A stretch of DNA of 64,000 nucleotides from Bradyrhizobium sp. SRL28 (GTDB taxonomy: Bacteria; Pseudomonadota; Alphaproteobacteria; Rhizobiales; Xanthobacteraceae), in contig NZ_JAHEAG010000011.1 of the NCBI RefSeq assembly GCF_018596315.1, positions 62,001-126,000 on the forward strand. The letters are read 5' to 3'. A model generated the notes under the pieces. It did not search any database. It saw only the letters and a program-made list of their open reading frames with translations, and had not been told where the DNA came from. The position numbers were made by a program, and so were the translations under genes. This document shows positions 50,080 through 58,033 of this stretch, piece after piece. The first letter of the stretch is position 1; each line of letters opens with the position of its first letter.

Positions 50080-51138
50080 ATGAAGGTCTATTACTCAAAA
50101 CGCCAGCTTGAGCACCGTCCCCAGCAGATCATGCTGCTCGGCAAGCTCTCCCCGCCCGTCGAAAATCCGGATCGGCTGGAGGTGCTTGCCCGCAGGCTGA
50201 CCGAGGCCGGCCTGAAGGAAACGCCACCTGCCGACCATGGCCGCGAAGCCATCGAAGCCGTGCACAGCGCCGACTATGTCGACTTTCTCGCCTCCAGCTA
50301 CGTGCGCTGGGCAGCCAATCCCAAGGCAGGGCCGGAGGTCCTGCCGAACACGCATCCGTACCGCGGGAAAGGATCGGCCCTCAACCCTTCGTCCAGACCG
50401 CTTTGCAGCGTGGTCAACGCCCAGGCGGGCTGGTACATCGGCGACCTCAATTGCGCCATCGGCGCCGGCACCTGGAGCGCGGTTTACGAATCGGCGCAGG
50501 CCGCGCTGTCTGCGGCGCACGCGGTTATCGATGGCGCCCCCTCTGCATTCGCGCTTTGCCGGCCGCCGGGACATCATGCATTCGCCGACCGCGCCTCCGG
50601 CTTCTGCTTCCTCAACAACGCCGCCATTGCCGCCGATCTCATCGGCAAGCGGGCAGGCAAAGTGGCCATCCTCGATTTCGACACGCATCACGGAGACGGC
50701 ACGCAGGCGGTCTTTTATGCCCGCAACGACGTGCTGTTCGCATCCGTGCACACCGACCCGACGTCCTACTATCCCTACTTCTCGGGTTACGCCGACGAGC
50801 GCGGCGAGGGAGAAGGGCTCAGCGCCAACGTCAACGTGCCGCTTGCCCCCGGCAGCGGCGACGAAGTCTTTCTCGACGCCTGCCGAAATCTCGTTGAAGC
50901 CGCGCGTGCGCACAAGACCGAGGTGCTCGTGGTGTCGGCCGGCTGGGACGCCCACCGCGACGACCCGCTATCCCTGCTCGATGTCTCGACGGACGCCTTT
51001 GCGCGAGTCGGCGAATTGCTGGCCGATCTGCAGCTTCCAACGCTCATCGTGCAGGAGGGCGGCTATTCGCTCGAGGCCTCCGAGAACGCCGCCGCAGCCT
51101 TTATCGGTGCATTCTGCTCACGACACAAACGGACCTGA
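50080..51138 (+). CDS. Histone-deacetylase-family protein, acetylpolyamine amidohydrolase-like
   Basis: 352 residues of the class II HDAC/acetylpolyamine amidohydrolase fold. It opens MKVYYSKRQLEHRPQQ, has the His-His charge relay in ALCRPPGHHAFADRASGFCF, the zinc ligands in AILDFDTHHGDGTQAVFYA and the third ligand region in VVSAGWDAHRDDPLSLLDV, then VQEGGYSLE with the transition-state loop (GGY). It would remove acetyl or other acyl groups from amines in the cytoplasm. It starts 7 bp after the permease stop and precedes the binding protein, an unusual mid-operon position that ties it to the transported substrate. Confidence 0.93.
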   Translation: MKVYYSKRQLEHRPQQIMLLGKLSPPVENPDRLEVLARRLTEAGLKETPPADHGREAIEAVHSADYVDFLASSYVRWAANPKAGPEVLPNTHPYRGKGSALNPSSRPLCSVVNAQAGWYIGDLNCAIGAGTWSAVYESAQAALSAAHAVIDGAPSAFALCRPPGHHAFADRASGFCFLNNAAIAADLIGKRAGKVAILDFDTHHGDGTQAVFYARNDVLFASVHTDPTSYYPYFSGYADERGEGEGLSANVNVPLAPGSGDEVFLDACRNLVEAARAHKTEVLVVSAGWDAHRDDPLSLLDVSTDAFARVGELLADLQLPTLIVQEGGYSLEASENAAAAFIGAFCSRHKRT

Positions 51139-51182
51139 CGAGATGTCACCTCAACCAACGTGCAACAGAACTGGAGAGCAAG

Positions 51183-52247
51183 ATGCGTCATACCTATCTA
51201 GGTGCTGGCCTCGCCCTTTGGTCAGTGATTGCCGTTGCAGGCACGACCTCGCCCGCATTCGCACTGGACAAAGTGCGCCTGGGCTGGTGCACGAGCGTGA
51301 TAACGCATGGGGTCGCCCCGATCGCGGTTGCCACCAAGTTTGGCTGGTTCAAGCAGGAGGGCATCGAAGTCGAACTGGTGAACTTTCCGGGATCTTCGGA
51401 CTGCGTCCGCAACGTTGCGACAGGCGAGGTGCTGGTCGCGGTCGCCACCCCAGAACCGGTCGCGATCCTGCACCAGACTGGCGTGAAGATGCAGGTTTTC
51501 TATACTGCCTACCGCCGTAACATTTTTGGCGTCGCAGTGCCGGTGGACAGCCCCATCAAGAAATATGCGGATCTAAAAGACAAGAAAATCGGGGTGACCT
51601 CCATGGCCTCGGCAGGCGTCGTGCTGGCCCGCTCGGGAGCCTCCGATGCCGGCCTCGACCCCGACCGCGATATCCGCGTCGTTGTGTCGGGTCAACCGGC
51701 GCAAAGCGTCGTCCTGCTCCAGCGCAAGGAGATCGATGCGGTCAGCCAGTGGGACACGCAATACACGCTGATGGCTCTCGCAGGCGTCCCCATGCGCATG
51801 CTCGAGGATCCTGTAATCGAGTCCTTCCCCGCCAATAGCTTCGTGGCGAGTGCTGACTCGATCAGAAGCAAGCGGGATTTGCTGGTGCGCCTGACACGCG
51901 CTTACACCATGGGCGTGGTTTACACCCTGAAGAATACGCGTCAGGCCGCCGCTATCTTCCAGGAGGTCTATCCGCAGGTCGTCCCGACCGGCCTTGCTCC
52001 AGACGCAGCGCTCGACCGGACAGCGACCCTGCTCAAGACCGTCTCTGAGAAGTGGACGCTCGACAAGCCCGGCGAGAAGTGGGGTGAGAGCGACCTCAAG
52101 GTCTATCAGAGCTACCTCGATTGGCTGGTGCGCGCGAAGATCCTTAAGCAGCCTATGGATGCGAAGGAGATCGCAACGAACGACCTGGTCGGCGACATCA
52201 ACAAGGACCTCGACCTCAAGTCCGTCGAACAGGCCTTGGCGCGTTAA
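51183..52247 (+). CDS. ABC transporter substrate-binding protein (NMT1/THI5-like, SsuA/TauA type)
   Basis: 354 residues with signal peptide AGLALWSVIAVAGTTSPAFA, then the NMT1-like start LDKVRLGWCTSVITHGVAPI, ATKFGWFKQEGIEVELVNFP, and YADLKDKKIGVTSMASAGVV. GGAG precedes the ATG at 51183. It partners the ATPase and permease upstream. The ligand cannot be read; by context it is an acylated or gamma-glutamylated amine or omega-amino acid. Confidence 0.93.
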   Translation: MRHTYLGAGLALWSVIAVAGTTSPAFALDKVRLGWCTSVITHGVAPIAVATKFGWFKQEGIEVELVNFPGSSDCVRNVATGEVLVAVATPEPVAILHQTGVKMQVFYTAYRRNIFGVAVPVDSPIKKYADLKDKKIGVTSMASAGVVLARSGASDAGLDPDRDIRVVVSGQPAQSVVLLQRKEIDAVSQWDTQYTLMALAGVPMRMLEDPVIESFPANSFVASADSIRSKRDLLVRLTRAYTMGVVYTLKNTRQAAAIFQEVYPQVVPTGLAPDAALDRTATLLKTVSEKWTLDKPGEKWGESDLKVYQSYLDWLVRAKILKQPMDAKEIATNDLVGDINKDLDLKSVEQALAR

Positions 52248-52293
52248 CGCGCCCGGTCGCCCGTCCACAGCATACAAGACTGGAGTAACGTAA

Positions 52294-53625
52294 ATGTCCC
52301 AAGCGAACCTCGACATTCCTCCGAACGACCTTGACGCCTACTGGATGCCAATGACGCCGAACCGACGCTTCAAGTCAGCGCCGGAGTTCTTTGTCGAGGC
52401 CAAGGGGATGCACTACAAGACCCCTGAAGGCAGGTCTGTGCTGGATGCCATTGCCGGCCTTTGGTGCGTCAATGCCGGGCATTGCCATCCCAAGATCATC
52501 GAGGCCATTCGCCACCAGGCGGGCAAGCTCGATTACGCATCAAGCTTCTCGCTGGGCCATCCGCTCGCGTTTCACTACACCAATCGGGTGATGGAGATCG
52601 CGCCGAAGGGATTTGACCACATCTTCCTTGCCGGATCCGGCTCCGAAGCGGTCGACACCGCATTGAAGATGGCGCTGGCCTATCACCGGGCACGCGGCGA
52701 GGGTCATCGCCAGCGCCTGATCGGACGCCAGCGCAGTTACCATGGAATGGGGTTCGGCGGACTCTCGGTCTCCGGCATCGGATGGCAGCGGGCGCAGTTC
52801 GGCGTCATGCTTCCGGGAGTATCACACCTTCCTCACACACATGATCTCACCCGCAATGCGTTCAGCAAGGGAGAACCGGAACACGGTGTTGACTTTGCGG
52901 ATGCGCTGGAAGGTCTCCTCACCTCGGTCGACCCCTCGACCGTCGCAGCCGTCATCGTCGAACCGGTGGCTGGCGCCGGTGGCGTGCTGCCGCCGCCCAA
53001 GGGCTATCTCAAGCGGTTGCGCGAGATCACCAGCAAGCACGGCATCCTGCTGATCTTCGACGAAGTCGTCACCGGCTTCGGACGACTGGGAGCGCCCTTT
53101 GCTGCCCAGGCTCTAAGCGTTACACCCGATCTCATCACCTGCGCGAAGGGGATGAGTAACGGCGCCGTTCCCATGGGCGGCGTGCTGGTCCATCGCCATG
53201 TGCATGACGCCATGTCGCAGGGACCGGAGGCTACCGTCGAGTTCGCGCACGGCTACACCTACTCCGGCCACCCGCTTGCCTGCGCTGCGGCGCTTGCCAC
53301 CCTCGATGTGTATCAGGAGGAAGGCATCTTCGAGAAGGTCGCGCGCATTGCCGGAAAATGGGAAGCCGCCAGTCACGACATCAGGGGCGCCGGCGGCGTG
53401 GTCCGCGATATTCGCAACCTCGGCCTGCTTGGGGCCGTAGAGATCGAAGCTGCGCCAAATGCTCCCGGTCAACGGGCGCGGGCCGTGGCGAACCATTGTT
53501 TCGAAAACGGGGTCTTTGTTCGCGCTCTCGGTGACACCCTGATCCTGTCACCCCCTCTTATTATCAATGAGGAGCAGATTGGTCAGATCGCCGAAGGCAT
53601 CAAGAACGGCATTCGGACGTTGTGA
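52294..53625 (+). CDS. Class III aminotransferase (omega-amino acid:pyruvate type)
   Basis: 443 residues. It begins DLDAYWMPMTPNRRFKSAPE, a pattern of beta-alanine/omega-amino-acid:pyruvate aminotransferases (fold type I, PLP). FLAGSGSEAVDTALKMALAY binds the PLP phosphate, SYHGMGFGGLSVSG follows, ILLIFDEVVTGFGRLG holds the PLP Asp, and DLITCAKGMSNGAVPMGGVL holds the Schiff-base Lys. It should convert a terminal amine to an aldehyde, with pyruvate as likely acceptor. Last gene of the cluster, 46 bp after the binding protein. Confidence 0.95.
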   Translation: MSQANLDIPPNDLDAYWMPMTPNRRFKSAPEFFVEAKGMHYKTPEGRSVLDAIAGLWCVNAGHCHPKIIEAIRHQAGKLDYASSFSLGHPLAFHYTNRVMEIAPKGFDHIFLAGSGSEAVDTALKMALAYHRARGEGHRQRLIGRQRSYHGMGFGGLSVSGIGWQRAQFGVMLPGVSHLPHTHDLTRNAFSKGEPEHGVDFADALEGLLTSVDPSTVAAVIVEPVAGAGGVLPPPKGYLKRLREITSKHGILLIFDEVVTGFGRLGAPFAAQALSVTPDLITCAKGMSNGAVPMGGVLVHRHVHDAMSQGPEATVEFAHGYTYSGHPLACAAALATLDVYQEEGIFEKVARIAGKWEAASHDIRGAGGVVRDIRNLGLLGAVEIEAAPNAPGQRARAVANHCFENGVFVRALGDTLILSPPLIINEEQIGQIAEGIKNGIRTL

Positions 53626-53690
53626 AACATGGAGCCAGCCATCAACGAGGGCCAGCCTCGGAGCTCGGCCTAAGGAAACGACCACACCGG

Positions 53691-53819
53691 TCAGAACTTC
53701 ACGGTGAAGCCAGAATACAGGCTCGACGTCATTGAGTTTGGCCGTTCTTCCAGGCCGCCCCGATCTCGGCGCGACCGCCGCGTGGCAATATTCGTATAAG
53801 AACCATCCAGCGCTGCCTG
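53691..53819 (-). pseudogene. 3' fragment of an outer-membrane beta-barrel gene
   Basis: A 42-codon frame ending SSLYSGFTVKF before the stop. Alternating residues and a terminal Phe are the hallmark of an outer-membrane barrel C-terminus. Upstream it reads AALDGSYTNIATRR and is cut by a stop after the first Gln, with no start. Only the last strand pair of a porin-like gene remains, next to the IS630 relic region. Confidence 0.5.
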
Positions 53820-53848
53820 TTAATCTTCGTTTGCCAGTTCTGCGACAA

Positions 53849-54277
53849 TCAGTCCGCTACCACGTGGCCCTGGTATTGCGGCAGGTCGTCGGTGATGGTG
53901 AACCAGGGCGCTTTGGAACCAACGAAAATATGCATGGTCGGCCGGATCGAGGGCTTATCGACCAGCGTCCCCATGGCGACGTGAACGAAGGCGCCCTCGC
54001 GGACCAGCGAATACAGCAATGAGCCGCAACGCCGGCAATGCGCGTCGTGGTTGGCTTCGTCGCCATAGATCATCAGATTGTCATCGCCTTTGACGACGCT
54101 GAATTTGTCGCGGATGATTCCGGCGAACGGCTTGAACGCCGAACCCGTGGTGCGCCGGCAATTCGAACAATGGCAGTTCGCGGCATAGGCGAACGCATCT
54201 GCCACCCTGTAGCTGACTGCGCGGCAATAGCATTCTCCGGCAAGCATACGTTCATTCGAGTTTTCCGAACGCGTCAC
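53849..54277 (-). CDS. GFA/CENP-V family zinc protein
   Basis: 142 residues of the glutathione-dependent formaldehyde-activating (GFA) domain family. All zinc ligands are seen: GECYCRAVSYRV, ANCHCSNCRRTTGSAFKPFA and DAHCRRCGSLLYSLV. The C-terminal block PSIRPTMHIFVGSKAPWFTI is typical. The start is GTG at 54277 with GGAG at 6 nt; ATG at 54247 is an alternative. Substrate unknown: most GFA-domain proteins are not proven formaldehyde enzymes. Confidence 0.93.
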   Translation of the reverse strand: MTRSENSNERMLAGECYCRAVSYRVADAFAYAANCHCSNCRRTTGSAFKPFAGIIRDKFSVVKGDDNLMIYGDEANHDAHCRRCGSLLYSLVREGAFVHVAMGTLVDKPSIRPTMHIFVGSKAPWFTITDDLPQYQGHVVAD

Positions 54278-54389
54278 GGGTTTCTCCGTTGCGAATGATG
54301 CAAGTCATCCGTAGCGTAATCCATCGATTCATGGCTTGATTCAAACCAGAGCAACGTTGCGCAAGGGAGACCTGATCGTGAGCCATGAC

Positions 54390-54557
54390 CTATCCACCGT
54401 CGAAGCCGTCGTCCAGCATTATTTCGATGGCCTCCGCTTGTCCGTTTAGTGTGCCGGTCTCGCCCGTGATGTTGGCGGCTCGCATCGCGGCTTCGTAGGC
54501 GATCAAGGCGAAGCCGTCGATCAGACAGAGAAGAAGCAAGAAGATTTGGCGCGCCAT
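54390..54557 (-). CDS. Possible small membrane-anchored protein (55 residues)
   Basis: The frame starts MARQIFLLLLCLIDGFALIA (hydrophobic), then EAAMRAANITGETGTLNGQA and an acidic end IMLDDGFDGG. One transmembrane or signal segment is plausible. It sits directly downstream of the truncated IS630 transposase on the same strand, where the transposase sequence stops. Likely a remnant of another gene fused by rearrangement. Weak support. Confidence 0.3.
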   Translation of the reverse strand: MARQIFLLLLCLIDGFALIAYEAAMRAANITGETGTLNGQAEAIEIMLDDGFDGG

Positions 54558-54589
54558 CTCGCTGCGGTCCTACTTCGGCGACTGCCGGA

Positions 54590-54928
54590 GCAATGCGTGA
54601 CGTTCTCGGAGACGGTCTCAAGGGTTGTGATGATTTCAGCTTCGATGCGCGCATCATCGATCGTTCGCGGCGCTCCCAAGCGAGGCTCGTCATAGAGCCC
54701 ATCCAGCCGGTGCTCGGCGAAACGACCACGCCACTTGCCGACGGTGACTTGACTGACTCTAAGCGCCGCCGCGACCTTATCTTACTCTGAAGTCCTTGCG
54801 CATGCCAGAACGATGCGTGCCCGCATCGCCATGGCCTCCCCAGTCTTGAGTCGTCTGACCAGCGCTTCCAGTTCCGAGCGCTCGTCATCTCTCAGCACAA
54901 TCTGAGGTGCCGTTCGCCGACCAGCCAT
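54590..54928 (-). pseudogene. IS630-family transposase relic
   Basis: An N-terminal part of an IS630-type transposase: AGRRTAPQIVLRDDERSELE, ALVRRLKTGEAMAMRARIVL, then CARTSE and an in-frame TAA (54785-ish). The same frame then continues as DKVAAALRVSQVTVGKWRGR, FAEHRLDGLYDEPRLGAPRT and IDDARIEAEIITTLETVSEN. This is the helix-turn-helix and linker before the DDE domain. The DDE domain is missing entirely, so the element is dead by both a nonsense codon and a truncation. Confidence 0.8.
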
Positions 54929-55010
54929 TGCAATCTCCCTCGCTGCTTCGCGACGGAAATGTGCCACATCAACGTGACTCTGTGATGCTGTGAACTTCAG
55001 ATTCAGGACA

Positions 55011-55661
55011 CTAGCGCGCGGTCGCAGGGCCGCTACGATCAAAGAAAAGCAATCCGGCAATCATCAACATAACAGCGCCAAGAATACCTTCTTGCAGCTT
55101 GGCAAACCACGCATTGCGGGCAAGCCACCCGCCAATGCTGGAAGCACCAGCGGCGAAGCCGACATAGACGACAAAGCCAAGTGCCTTCGAGACTACTGCA
55201 AGAATGAATAATTGTTGCCAGACCGGACCAACAGTGGGATCAGTGAATTGGGGCAGGAACGCCGTCATAAACAGGAAAACCTTCGGGTTGAGCAGGTTTG
55301 TCGTGAAGCCCTGTATGAAGGCGGCTCGGTGTGCGCCTGTCAGCGCCGCCCGCATCGTATGCTGGTCGAGGCGGATGCTGCGCCATAAAGCGCGGATACC
55401 AAGGTAGGCTAGGTAGGCTGCGCCGACCAACCTCACGGCGGAGAACAGTTCCGGTGAATGCCGGAAAATTTCGGCGAGACCTAGAACGACAACCGGTATT
55501 TGGACGAAGCCGGCGAAGAACGTCCCCAAGACGCTCATGAAGGCAGCTCTAAAGCCTTGGGTCATGCCGCGCGTGAGCGTCAACATCATGTCGGGGCCTG
55601 GAGTGATGTTCAGCACCAGCGATGCAAGGATGAAGGCGAGCAGCAAGTGAAAGTTGAACAT
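55011..55661 (-). CDS. LysE/RhtB family amino-acid exporter
   Basis: A 216-residue inner-membrane exporter with six helices. The family start is MFNFHLLLAFILASLVLNIT followed by PGPDMMLTLTRGMTQGFRAA. Also seen are RLVGAAYLAYLGIRALWRSI and FIQGFTTNLLNPKVFLFMTA, both LysE signatures. Appears intact. It lies 83 bp upstream of the IS630 relic on the same strand. Confidence 0.95.
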   Translation of the reverse strand: MFNFHLLLAFILASLVLNITPGPDMMLTLTRGMTQGFRAAFMSVLGTFFAGFVQIPVVVLGLAEIFRHSPELFSAVRLVGAAYLAYLGIRALWRSIRLDQHTMRAALTGAHRAAFIQGFTTNLLNPKVFLFMTAFLPQFTDPTVGPVWQQLFILAVVSKALGFVVYVGFAAGASSIGGWLARNAWFAKLQEGILGAVMLMIAGLLFFDRSGPATAR

Positions 55662-56269
55662 AGAAGTTGGATACCATGAAAGAGCAACATGACATAGGTG
55701 GTGTTGGGCGCACGACTGCCATGCTAATCGACCGACCCACCAAAGAACAAGTCGATCGATTTATGGCGCGGTCAATGCGAAAGGGGTCTGGCTCTGTCTC
55801 AAGTATGCGGGCAACACCACTAGATCTGCTTGAGAGAAGCGATGCGGCATTGCTTTCCAAACGCGCCCAAAATTCGGCACCCGAACGTTGGTGTTTACGT
55901 AACAAACTCAACGCTTCCCGTCTCGGCTGACGCGGGGGACCAGACGTCCGAATGGCGGAATCAAAACCCCGCTTGATTGTTCAACGATTTCAAGTCGCAT
56001 TTGGAAAAAACGCCAAAAAGGCGCTCTCGCAATTCCAATAGGTTGGCAGCGGTTTCCAAATAAGGAAGCAGCTTTTGCAGGAGGATCAGTTTCCGCAGAG
56101 TCGGCGACACCCCGCGCGCTCAAGAACCAGTTGATGCTTGGGGACTAGGGTTTCCGTCAAATGATCTCTTGCGCGCACCTGGTGTTTCGATGATTCCGAA
56201 CGGGCTGGCCAAAACATGGCCCAACTGGCGGGATCAGGGCCGCAGCCCACTTGAATTCAAACTCGCCCT
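55662..56269. other. Decayed stretch without a supported gene
   Basis: About 600 bp with low coding signal and more AT-rich than its surroundings. A plus-strand frame from about 56104 to 56300 reads coding-like (GLGFPSNDLLRAPGVSMIPN, LAKTWPNWRDQGRSPLEF) but has no start and no family I recognise. Another short frame upstream (starts MKEQHDIGGVGRTTAMLIDR) is equally unassigned. These look like gene remnants. Confidence 0.4.
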
Positions 56270-56865
56270 TCAACCCAAGGTATGGCTCGCTAACGCGTAG
56301 GTGACCGGCGGGTTCGCCTCGTCCGGCACGAAATCGGCCAAGCGTTTGCCAAAAGACATGGTCAGCATGGTGTCGAACACAGGCAGTCCATTCTCCATGA
56401 GAAAGGTAACAAAATCGCCGTGCTCACGATGCGTGTCCAGACGGAGGAATAGTCCATCATGCTCCAGAACGTGGGGCCTGACCACCGCGATTGCATCCTC
56501 GTCGTTCGCTGCGACCACGGGGCCAACGACATGGCCCCGCCCGAACCGTCGACATAGGGCAAAGGCGCAAAGCTTGTCCTCGCGGAACAGGCCGTAACCC
56601 GAAGAATGCGCAAACAGCGCACCGATGACGGCCTGCCTGCTGACGCCGAAAGCAAGTGCGTCGCTGGCGATGACCGCGGGCAAGTCTTTGTCTTGCAGCT
56701 GCCTGACCACTCCGGTTGGTGGCCGGTCCATCGCGACCCCAGCCTGCCGCACCGTGCCCTGACGCTGATAAACCGTTTTCTCCGGCTGGAAATCAAGCGA
56801 CAGATACAGCCGCTGGGCGGCGCGCGTGGCGTTCAGACGAAGATTGCGGCCCCGGGTTTCGCCGA
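56270..56865 (-). pseudogene. GNAT acetyltransferase, 5'-truncated
   Basis: The frame reads from about 56865 leftwards without a start: GRNLRLNATRAAQRLYLSLD, FQPEKTVYQRQGTVRQAG (the end of a GNAT fold, where LYxxLGFxPE is expected). It continues with the second-domain region RQLQDKDLPAVIASDALAFG, LFREDKLCAFALCRRFGRGH and VVGPVVAANDEDAIAVVRPH, to a normal stop. The N-terminal half with the acetyl-CoA motif is missing. An ATG at 56752 could give a 160-residue protein, but it would lack the catalytic domain. Confidence 0.72.
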
Positions 56866-57625
56866 GTTCGAAGCCGGGCGATTGAGCGCCGTTGTCACGG
56901 AGAGCGGAACGATCAAGACGAAGGTCGCTGTGCTTGCCGGGGGCGCTTGGGCATCATCCTTCTGCCGTCAGGTCGGCATCCGCTTCCCCCAAGCCTCGAT
57001 ACGTTCTTCGATCCTGGCCGTCTCTCCCGGTGCCCAAGATTTGCCGGATGTTCTGCATACCGCCAGCATCTCCCTCACCCGCCGGAGCGATGGCGGCTAC
57101 ACCCTGGCAATCAGCGGACGTGGGCGCGTGGACGTCACGCCGCAGCAGCTGCGCTTCGCTCCGCAGTTTCTGCCGATGTTTTTGAAGCGCTGGCGCAGCC
57201 TCTTGCCGGGCGGCTTCGAAGGGATTCGTTCCGGCCATGAGAGGTTGAAGCGCTGGAAGCTCGATGAGCCGACGCCGATGGAGCACATGCGCATTCTCGA
57301 TCCGACGCCCGATCCGGCTGCGGTGAAGCTGACCCACAGCCGGGCAATCGAACTCATACCCGAACTCCGCAAGACAAAGATCACCGCGGCTTGGGCCGGC
57401 TATATCGATAGCACCCCGGACGGGGTGCCCGGCATAGGAGAGTTGGAGAAGGCGCCCGGCCTCATTCTGGCCGCCGGCTTTTCCGGGCACGGCTTCGGCA
57501 TCGGGCCGGGAGCCGGCCACCTGATCGCCGACCTCGTCACCGGAGCGGAGCCCATTTTTGATCCGAAACCGTATCGCCCGGATCGGTTCTCGGCATCAGC
57601 ATGGGGCAAAGTCGCGGATTTCTAG
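56866..57625 (+). pseudogene. FAD-dependent (D-amino-acid-oxidase-like) oxidoreductase, 5'-truncated
   Basis: Sequence homologous to the C-terminal part of DAO-family flavoproteins begins near EAGRLSAVVTESGTIKTKVA and continues VLAGGAWASSFCRQVGIRFP, WAGYIDSTPDGVPGIGELEK and ILAAGFSGHGFGIGPGAGHL, to a normal C-terminus. The N-terminal Rossmann motif (GxGxxG) and about 150 residues are absent. Left of about 56866 the open frame only mirrors the opposite-strand GNAT gene. The stretch is probably non-functional; the open frame from 56606 would make a chimeric protein. Confidence 0.75.
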
Positions 57626-58033
57626 CCCGCCCAGGATGCTGCCCGGAAGGGCTGCGAAAGCGGTCGGCAAGCCTCACAAGCTCGCCCTCGTCGCCTGGGT
57701 TCGCGAGACCCTCGTATTTGCCAGCGGCACACATTGGGTCAAATCGGCAGCCGTCGCTTACTGGTCACTCGCAATGCGTCCCTCTCGTCGCGCACACGTT
57801 GCATGGCGATTGCCACGCGATTTGCTGGGGCTACTCTGGCTGGCGTACCAGCGTGCGTGTCCGGTTCCGCGCTAGCCGCAGCCATGTCCTGTAGTGAGCG
57901 CAAATACCAGAAAGGCATGCAATACCGCGCTGGCTGTGGCAGAGTTGTCGTTGAAGCTCGGCCTGGCCTGCTCAAGCAGACGATCGGTGAGAGCCAAAGT
58001 TAGTCCGATAGCGACCACCGGAGTAATGGCGGG
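57626..58033. other. Intergenic stretch upstream of the large kinase
   Basis: About 400 bp without a supported gene. On the minus strand, PVVAIGLTLALTDRLLEQA (around 57960-58020) resembles the start of small membrane proteins of Bradyrhizobium but runs into unrelated sequence, so it is likely a remnant. The last bases (GGAGTAATGGCGGG) supply the kinase ribosome site. Confidence 0.4.

Noticed and set aside
55676..55930. Plus-strand 84-residue frame (MKEQHDIGGVGRTTAMLIDR...)
   Set aside because: No recognisable domain or convincing initiation signal, and it lies in a decayed region; kept only as part of an unassigned stretch.
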